Position numbers and translations under genes: made by a program
From: Thermoplasmatales archaeon
GTDB lineage: Archaea; Thermoplasmatota; E2; DHVEG-1
DNA: 7,673 nucleotides
NCBI GenBank assembly: GCA_023128855.1
Contig: JAGMDE010000094.1
Location: 1 to 7,673 of the forward strand
Reading direction: 5' to 3'
The notes under the pieces: model-generated
Databases searched by the model: none
The model's input: only the letters and a program-made list of their open reading frames with translations
What the model was told of the DNA's origin: nothing
In this document: one piece after another, positions 1-4,689 of the stretch
How the letters are laid out: the number at the start of each line of letters is the position of its first letter
Position numbering within the stretch: the stretch's first letter is position 1

Positions 1-2833
1 TTGGGAGCCTATATTTAGCTCTGGAGATTAAATCATAATACGATTCAACACGAGTATTTACCTTATCAAGCTCGTTTTCAATTGTAACTGTTTTCTTATA
101 AAATCCATCTCTTTTTAATGATAGATCTTTGATTTTACCAGTCATTTTTTCTTCAACATTCATAAGTGCCTTTAGTTCATCTCGGAATTTAGATCGTGAT
201 TCTTTAAGTTCTTTTATGGAGTTCTTGAATCCCTCAACTTGTTTACCTTTTTCTTCAATTTTTGTAGAAATCTCAGTTTTTCTTTCATCAAGTAGCTCGA
301 TTTTCTTTTCAAGAGCTTCTCTTTCAGATGAAATTGTTAAAATATTTTCCTGAAGTTTTAAAACCTCTTCTTCCAGGGTTCTTGATTTCTGGGCAAGCTC
401 TTTTTTGGTTCCTTTCAAAAGGAGTTTTCCCTTTTCTTCTTTTATTGAATCCAACTCTTCAATACGTTTTTTATATTCTTCAATTGTTGATATGACCTCA
501 TTTTTCTTTGACTCTAGATCTTCTTTTTCTTTTATCCTTGCTTCCAAGTCTTTATTTAGAACTTCAAGTTTTCCAGTAAATTCTTTCTTACGAACATCTA
601 AATCTTTAACCTGAATTTCTTTGTCCCCTTCAGTTCTAATTCCGCCTAGATCGCCCTCTATTTCAACTATTTCTTTTTTCAATTCAACAAGTTCGGATGA
701 TAGTTTATCCTGGCTTTCTATTGCAATTCGCAGTTCTTTTGTAACTTCTTCAAGTTTACTTCTATCAGCACTGCTAAATGATAAATGAGTTTTAGGTCTG
801 CTCCCTCCTATCATTGCCCCACTTGCTTCAATTAAACTTCCTTTTAGATCAACAAGTCGGACTCCGCCCATTAGTCGTCGTGCGTCATCAAGACCATTTA
901 CCACAACTGTATCTCCAAATACGTACCAAAACGCTCCTCTGTAATCATCCTTAAAATTGACTAAATCAATAGCAAAACCTTGTGAGCTAGGATCTTTAAC
1001 TGTCATTAGTGCTTTACCACGAGGTTTTCCAGCTATCATCTTTGTTAATGGTAAGAAGGTAGCCCTACCAAGTTTTTCGTTCTGTAAGAACTTAATTGCC
1101 TTTGCAGCCACTTCGTCGTTATCAACAACAATTGACTGCATTCTGGCACCAGCAGCAGTTTCAACTGCTGTTTCAAATTGTTTGTCAACCTTCGCAAGCT
1201 CAGCAACAGTTCCATGAATTCCTTTTAGCGATCCATCATTTCTAGCTTTTAAAACTTCATTAACAGCTCTATTATATTTGCCTTCAAGAGATTGTAAAGC
1301 ATCATATTCTGCTTGTAATTTTGATTGCTCACGTTGTAATCTCATAACAGCATTTTCAAGATCTGCGAGTTGTTCTGTTATTTCAGCTTCTCTTTTCTTT
1401 TTATCAAAATGTTTTTTCTCAAGATCCTTTGTTTTCTTGCTTTTTTCTTTATGGTCCTTTTTGAATTCCTCAGATTGCCAGTCAATATCTTTTAGTTCAA
1501 ACTCATATGTTGATTTTGTCTCTTGTATCTCTGCAATTTGTAACTCTAATGCTTCAATTTTATCTGTAAAACGATTTCGTTTGAGCTTCAACTCATGAAT
1601 TTCAGTATTTTTCTCATTATACTCCTCACGCATCTTCGCTAGTTCATGAGTTAGATCCATTGATTTATCATCAGTTTGAGCAATGTCTTCTTTTAAACTG
1701 CTTAGTTTTTTTTCTTTTTCATTAAATTTAGTTTGCTTTTCTGTAATTTCTTTTTTTAATTCCTCTTTTTGAGTATTGTTTTCCTCTAGTTCTTTTACTA
1801 TTAATTCAAGATTTGCTTTTGATTCAGTTTGCTCTTTTTGTAATTCGAGAATTTCATCGTTTGAATAATTTATTCTCTCTTCGACTTTGATTTCCTCACT
1901 TCGTAGACCGTCAATTTTTACTTTTAGTTCTTTTACTTCGTCTCCACCAACATCTCCAATCTTTTTTTCTAGTTCCTCTAGTTCTTTCTGTGCTTCAGCA
2001 TATTGAGTTTTCAACTCCTTACTTTTTTCATCCATTTTCTTTTTTTCAGATTCATATGACTCAATTTGCTTTGTAACTTCAGCAATTTGCACTTCTATGT
2101 CCTGTTTCTTTTTCATAGCTATTCTTGCTTTTGTTTCATAAAGTTGGTCCTTTAGTTCTTTGTATCTATATGCTGAATCTCTATCGTTTTTTAGTTGCCT
2201 GATTTGTCCTGAGATTTCGGATAAAATTATCCTAATTCTTTCAAGATTGCTGTCAACTTCAACTTCTTCTTTTTCAGCCTTTTTAATATCGTTATCAAAA
2301 TGGCTGATTCCTGCAATATCGTCTATGAGCCTTCTTCTATCAATAGATCCCATTTCCATTAGACTTGTTACATCTCCTTGTTTTACTATGTTGTATCCAT
2401 CGCCAGACAGTCTAGCATGTAAAAGAACGTTTTCAAAATCAGAGTATGTTGCAGATCTATCATTTATGTAAAATTTACTGTAATAGTTATTTGGATCATT
2501 TTTTAATGGTGCTCGTTTAATCATTCTTGTAAGAATTACTTCGTCAGAGTCAATGGGCATCTTTCTTTTTTTGTTGTCAAAAACAAGTGAGACCTTACAG
2601 AATTTTGCAGGATTTTTATGTTTTTTTCCACCGTTAAAAATTAAGTCAGTTAACCTTCCTGCTCTCAAAACTTTAGAGCTTTTTGGTCCTAATACAAATA
2701 AAATCGCATCTGCAATGTTACTTTTTCCAGAGCCATTTGGTCCTGTTATTGCGGTAAAACCTGGAAAAAATGGTACAGTAAGCTTCTTTCCAAATGACTT
2801 GAAATTCTCCATTCTAACTTCTTTAAGATACAA
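1..2833 (-). CDS. smc: Chromosome segregation ATPase SMC, N-terminal 944 residues (3' end outside window)
   Basis: SMC condenses and organises the chromosome as a dimer, with ATPase heads joined by long antiparallel coiled coils to a hinge. The start NFKSFGKK is followed by the Walker A motif GPNGSGKS (residues 31-38) and the Q-loop in IVKQGD (Gln about 152). From about 170 to 520 the chain is almost continuous Lys/Glu-rich heptad coiled coil. The hinge spans about 520-680, with GIHGTVAEL (from 538), GRATFLPL and a glycine-rich SGAMIGGS end near 674. A second coiled coil then runs to the window edge. The frame is open throughout with no stop. Full-length homologues are about 1,170-1,190 residues, so the C-terminal head (ABC signature, Walker B) lies beyond base 1. 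I chose TTG (2833-2831) over the in-frame ATG at 2812 because it restores the usual MYLKEV strand before MENFKSF and has a ribosome binding site. Rad50 is excluded because there is a true SMC hinge and no CxxC zinc hook. Confidence 0.96.
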   Translation of the reverse strand, partial: MYLKEVRMENFKSFGKKLTVPFFPGFTAITGPNGSGKSNIADAILFVLGPKSSKVLRAGRLTDLIFNGGKKHKNPAKFCKVSLVFDNKKRKMPIDSDEVILTRMIKRAPLKNDPNNYYSKFYINDRSATYSDFENVLLHARLSGDGYNIVKQGDVTSLMEMGSIDRRRLIDDIAGISHFDNDIKKAEKEEVEVDSNLERIRIILSEISGQIRQLKNDRDSAYRYKELKDQLYETKARIAMKKKQDIEVQIAEVTKQIESYESEKKKMDEKSKELKTQYAEAQKELEELEKKIGDVGGDEVKELKVKIDGLRSEEIKVEERINYSNDEILELQKEQTESKANLELIVKELEENNTQKEELKKEITEKQTKFNEKEKKLSSLKEDIAQTDDKSMDLTHELAKMREEYNEKNTEIHELKLKRNRFTDKIEALELQIAEIQETKSTYEFELKDIDWQSEEFKKDHKEKSKKTKDLEKKHFDKKKREAEITEQLADLENAVMRLQREQSKLQAEYDALQSLEGKYNRAVNEVLKARNDGSLKGIHGTVAELAKVDKQFETAVETAAGARMQSIVVDNDEVAAKAIKFLQNEKLGRATFLPLTKMIAGKPRGKALMTVKDPSSQGFAIDLVNFKDDYRGAFWYVFGDTVVVNGLDDARRLMGGVRLVDLKGSLIEASGAMIGGSRPKTHLSFSSADRSKLEEVTKELRIAIESQDKLSSELVELKKEIVEIEGDLGGIRTEGDKEIQVKDLDVRKKEFTGKLEVLNKDLEARIKEKEDLESKKNEVISTIEEYKKRIEELDSIKEEKGKLLLKGTKKELAQKSRTLEEEVLKLQENILTISSEREALEKKIELLDERKTEISTKIEEKGKQVEGFKNSIKELKESRSKFRDELKALMNVEEKMTGKIKDLSLKRDGFYKKTVTIENELDKVNTRVESYYDLISRAKYRLP

Positions 2834-2839
2834 ATTGCA

Positions 2840-2848
2840 TCCCTTCCT
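2840..2848 (-). promoter_or_regulatory. Ribosome binding site for smc, supporting a TTG start
   Basis: AGGAAGGGA on the minus strand lies 6 nt before the TTG codon at 2833. It is purine-rich and partly complementary to the archaeal 16S 3' end, but it is not a perfect GGAGGTG. It lies too far (27 nt) from the alternative ATG at 2812, so it favours TTG. Confidence 0.55.
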
Positions 2849-2916
2849 GCGTTAACTAAGATAAACTAATTCATCCCATCTAATTTTGCATCCCTAATTT
2901 CTAAAACGGAGTTGAG

Positions 2917-2925
2917 TATATAAAA
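2917..2925 (-). promoter_or_regulatory. Archaeal TATA box for smc
   Basis: TTTTATATA on the minus strand is a near-ideal archaeal TATA box, preceded by an A-rich BRE-like CAAAA. Transcription would be expected about 25 nt downstream, near 2895, giving a leader of roughly 60 nt before the TTG start. This suggests smc has its own promoter and is not only a read-through product of the tRNA unit. Confidence 0.6.
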
Positions 2926-2933
2926 TTTTGTAG

Positions 2934-2956
2934 ATAATTAATAATATATTAATTAT
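2934..2956 (-). repeat. AT-only inverted repeat just after tRNA-Phe (possible terminator or trailer hairpin)
   Basis: The 9-base arms ATAATTAAT (2934-2942) and ATTAATTAT (2948-2956) are perfectly complementary around a 5-base loop. The right arm includes the tRNA discriminator base. A stem of only A-T pairs is weak, so a terminator role is uncertain. Its position immediately 3' of the tRNA fits trailer processing or termination. The rest of 2834-2955 holds only the smc promoter and leader. Confidence 0.4.
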
Positions 2957-3028
2957 GCCGAGAGTGGGACTTGAACCCACGACATCACGGTCTTCAGCCG
3001 TGCACTCTCCCAGCTGAGTTACCTCGGC
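2956..3028 (-). tRNA. tRNA-Phe (GAA anticodon)
   Basis: A complete 73-nt cloverleaf can be folded by hand. The acceptor stem pairs GCCGAGG with TCTCGGC (one G-T pair), with discriminator A. The D arm is ACTC/GAGT, the anticodon stem is CACGG/CCGTG with loop CTGAAGA, the variable loop is ATGTC, and the T arm is GTGGG-TTCAAGT-CCCAC. The anticodon GAA is at 2995-2993 and reads Phe codons TTT and TTC. There is no intron after the anticodon and no encoded CCA, so the CCA would be added after transcription. The gene starts 23 bp after the stop codon of the winged-helix gene, and no properly spaced promoter lies between them, so co-transcription is likely. Confidence 0.97.
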
Positions 3029-3051
3029 AATTAGAATATTTTAAATAATGT

Positions 3052-3366
3052 TTACTCAAGTGTCTTTTTTAGCTCATCAGCTGTTTTACTAATTTTTTCT
3101 AATGTTGCTTTAAGTAAATTCATTGTTGTATCCACTTCATTTGTAGTTACTGCGCCATGTGGGGATGGCTCTATTAATCCATCTTGTTCAAGTATTCTTA
3201 GTGAATATCTAACCATATGTTGTGGGTAATTTGTGAGCTCCGATAGTTTAATTATTCCCATTGGTTGGTTTTTTTGAAGTGTTTTTAGAACATCAACATG
3301 TCTTTTTAGAATGTCTAGTTCAGTCTCAATAACACTTGTAAGTACACATCTTTCTTTTTTAGCCAT
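3052..3366 (-). CDS. Small winged-helix DNA-binding protein (predicted transcriptional regulator)
   Basis: This 104-residue protein of unknown specific function has the layout of a compact archaeal winged-helix regulator. A helix at about 16-33 is followed by the segment IIKLSELT (38-45), a likely recognition helix around PQHMVRYSLRILEQDG (48-63), and a wing at about 64-76 (LIEPSPHGAVTT). A charged C-terminal helix (77-104, Lys/Glu/Leu-rich) could mediate dimerisation. I see no ligand-binding domain, metal-binding Cys cluster or membrane segment. The ATG at 3366 has an AGGAGC ribosome binding site 8 nt upstream and its own TATA box. The gene precedes tRNA-Phe by 23 bp and probably shares a transcript with it. 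MarR/ArsR-like fold membership is inferred from the pattern only; I do not recognise the exact family or its targets. Confidence 0.85.
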   Translation of the reverse strand: MAKKERCVLTSVIETELDILKRHVDVLKTLQKNQPMGIIKLSELTNYPQHMVRYSLRILEQDGLIEPSPHGAVTTNEVDTTMNLLKATLEKISKTADELKKTLE

Positions 3367-3374
3367 TTTATTAT

Positions 3375-3380
3375 GCTCCT
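3375..3380 (-). promoter_or_regulatory. Ribosome binding site of the winged-helix gene
   Basis: AGGAGC on the minus strand sits 8 nt before the ATG at 3366 and supports that start. Confidence 0.6.
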
Positions 3381-3414
3381 TGGTGACTTGTTAACACACG
3401 TAATTTGTTTCCCT

Positions 3415-3424
3415 TATTTAAAAA
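3415..3424 (-). promoter_or_regulatory. TATA box of the winged-helix / tRNA-Phe unit
   Basis: TTTTTAAATA on the minus strand is TATA-like. It is centred about 54 nt upstream of the ATG, so a start near 3393-3395 would leave a leader of roughly 27 nt. It lies just downstream of the T-tract that probably ends the preceding gene, consistent with a separate transcription unit. Confidence 0.5.
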
Positions 3425-3442
3425 CCTCTATTGTTATTTAAC

Positions 3443-3457
3443 GGAGAAAAAAGAGAG
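3443..3457 (-). terminator. T-tract terminator after the 360-residue secreted protein
   Basis: CTCTCTTTTTTCTCC on the minus strand begins 11 nt after the stop codon at 3468. Archaeal intrinsic termination needs mainly a T-rich stretch, without an obligatory hairpin, and none is visible here. A very similar C/T-rich core with six Ts follows the peptidase gene. Confidence 0.5.
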
Positions 3458-3467
3458 TTGGACTAGA

Positions 3468-4550
3468 TTATAGTCCTAATATTCTGTTTAATATCTTTGA
3501 TAAAACTGGATAGTTCTCTAAAAACTTTAAAAATGGATGATTAACTGTTCTACTTCTTACCGCTTCTACGTCAAAATAGGCCCAATCACTTTCCACACTC
3601 TCTTCATCCATAGCCATTGCATTAATAATATATGTACTGACTAATGTGTAAATATGAGACAATACAACTACTTCTCCAGATGGATATGGCCCATACCATG
3701 ATGCACCACATTGATCTCCCCAGTCAAAATAATAAGTTATATCACTACCTTCTGGGTCAGTAGAGACTATTGTCCACTCATATAAAATACCAATCTGTAC
3801 CTTTGATGGACCAGTTATAATTGGATTACTTGGAGCACCACTTTTTGTTATTGTAACTGCCAAAGTACCAGACCAATACTCATTACCCCAACAATCTCTT
3901 ATTAATACTCGTATATCATAGACTCCAGGTAAACTCCAAGAATGCTCTATACAAGCTTCTTCCCCTGGTTCGTATGGCCCCATCCATTCAGTTGTTGTTC
4001 CATCTCCAAAATCCCAGATTATGAAGAAACCACAATCAGGTTCATCAGGCATAGTAATACAGTATGTATAAGATTCATCGACTACTCCCTCAGTTGGCCC
4101 AGTTGGCGGGCCTGGTGGTTCGTAATCTAGAATGTGGAATGATGCTGTGTCAACATAGTTTTCTTCGTATCCTGACAAGAATCCTTCAACTGTATATTCT
4201 CCAACAGGAACCTGAACTCCTTGCTGATTTGTTTGATCCCATGGAGGCCATTCTTCGTATTCTCCTGGTTCAATCTCCCACCAACAGTAACAAGCTTCCT
4301 GATAGACAATTTCCTCCTCATCGTTGTAAATTGTGACGATGGGTCCACCTCCGCTTAGTGTTTCATCGCCAATGTTTGTAAAAAATATCGTTACCATTTC
4401 CCCTAGTTCATAGACAGTTTTATCAGTGGTTATCTCTAGTTCTGGTCCTCTATTTATTTCATTAGAACTAATCAATGCAAAAGAACTAGATGTTGATAAT
4501 AATAGAATTAAAACAATTGCTCCTACCAAATAACATTTTTTATTTTTCAT
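3468..4550 (-). CDS. Secreted protein with BsuPI-like domain, two PKD-type domains and a shared C-terminal tail
   Basis: This 360-residue exported protein has no assignable enzyme activity. Residues 1-25 form a signal peptide: a KNKK start, a hydrophobic core at about 7-19 and a likely cut after SSSFA. There is no lipobox Cys. Residues about 36-142 form a beta-sandwich with the pattern of the BsuPI/intracellular proteinase inhibitor family: a PGEYEEWPPW strand, then GVQVPVGEYTVEG. Two PKD-type domains follow, about 146-235 (WDFGDGTTTEW) and 238-330 (FDWGD at 275-279), each with a GPY turn. The second is homologous to the last domain of the neighbouring C25 peptidase. Residues 331-360 are an amphipathic tail matching that peptidase's tail. 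Seven Cys lie outside the signal, including CYC at 87-89, so disulfides are possible. The gene has its own promoter 139 bp after the peptidase. Roles as inhibitor, adhesin or accessory factor are inference. Confidence 0.85.
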   Translation of the reverse strand: MKNKKCYLVGAIVLILLLSTSSSFALISSNEINRGPELEITTDKTVYELGEMVTIFFTNIGDETLSGGGPIVTIYNDEEEIVYQEACYCWWEIEPGEYEEWPPWDQTNQQGVQVPVGEYTVEGFLSGYEENYVDTASFHILDYEPPGPPTGPTEGVVDESYTYCITMPDEPDCGFFIIWDFGDGTTTEWMGPYEPGEEACIEHSWSLPGVYDIRVLIRDCWGNEYWSGTLAVTITKSGAPSNPIITGPSKVQIGILYEWTIVSTDPEGSDITYYFDWGDQCGASWYGPYPSGEVVVLSHIYTLVSTYIINAMAMDEESVESDWAYFDVEAVRSRTVNHPFLKFLENYPVLSKILNRILGL

Positions 4551-4554
4551 CTTT

Positions 4555-4562
4555 CTTCCCCC
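4555..4562 (-). promoter_or_regulatory. Possible ribosome binding site of the BsuPI/PKD protein gene
   Basis: GGGGGAAG on the minus strand lies 4 nt before the ATG at 4550. The match to the archaeal anti-Shine-Dalgarno is only partial. With the TATA position seen upstream, it would lie almost at the 5' end of a very short leader. Confidence 0.35.
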
Positions 4563-4583
4563 AATATTCCATGTTTGTTATAA

Positions 4584-4598
4584 AATATAAATGTTTCT
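4584..4598 (-). promoter_or_regulatory. BRE and TATA box of the BsuPI/PKD protein gene
   Basis: On the minus strand, AGAAAC (4598-4593, BRE-like) directly precedes ATTTATATT (4592-4584, TATA-like). The expected start, about 25 nt downstream, is near 4562, giving a leader of only about 12 nt. This suggests the gene is transcribed independently of the peptidase upstream. Confidence 0.6.
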
Positions 4599-4610
4599 AC
4601 TGTTAACTAT

Positions 4611-4676
4611 AAAGAAAATAAGAAAAACAAAAAATATAGTTAAAATAAAAAGAAACAAAGAAAGAAAAAAGGAGAG
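4611..4676 (-). terminator. Long T-rich terminator tract after the C25 peptidase
   Basis: Starting 13 nt after the stop codon at 4690, the minus strand runs for about 60 nt as almost pure T broken by single C, A or G bases, with several runs of five or six Ts. It opens with CTCTCC followed by TTTTTTCTTTC. Consecutive T-runs of this kind are typical archaeal intrinsic terminators, and no stable GC hairpin is present. Confidence 0.6.
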
Positions 4677-4689
4677 ATAGTGTTTGGTT

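Noticed and set aside
1..2833. Rad50 or another coiled-coil ABC ATPase instead of SMC
   Set aside because: The centre contains a glycine-rich SMC hinge domain and lacks the CxxC zinc hook of Rad50; the N-terminal head matches SMC.
129..2855. A series of plus-strand open frames of 60-106 codons rich in Ser, Phe and Leu
   Set aside because: They are antisense shadows of the A-rich smc coiled-coil codons; none shows a ribosome binding site or recognisable domain.
3035..3047. TATA-like sequence TATTTAAAATATT just upstream of tRNA-Phe
   Set aside because: Its centre is only about 13 nt from the tRNA 5' end, so the usual 25-nt spacing would start transcription inside the tRNA.
3468..3560. Archaeosortase-type PGF-CTERM or other known C-terminal sorting signal on the secreted proteins
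   Set aside because: No PGF triplet, no hydrophobic transmembrane stretch followed by a basic tail, and no LPXTG; the tail is amphipathic and ends in Leu.
3482..4107. Frameshift or pseudogene in the PKD region of the 360-residue protein
   Set aside because: The frame is continuous from signal peptide to tail and both PKD-type domains keep their core WDFGDG/FDWGD motifs.
4475..4550. Lipoprotein signal on the 360-residue protein
   Set aside because: The only Cys in the signal region is residue 6, before the hydrophobic core; no lipobox Cys lies at the cleavage site.
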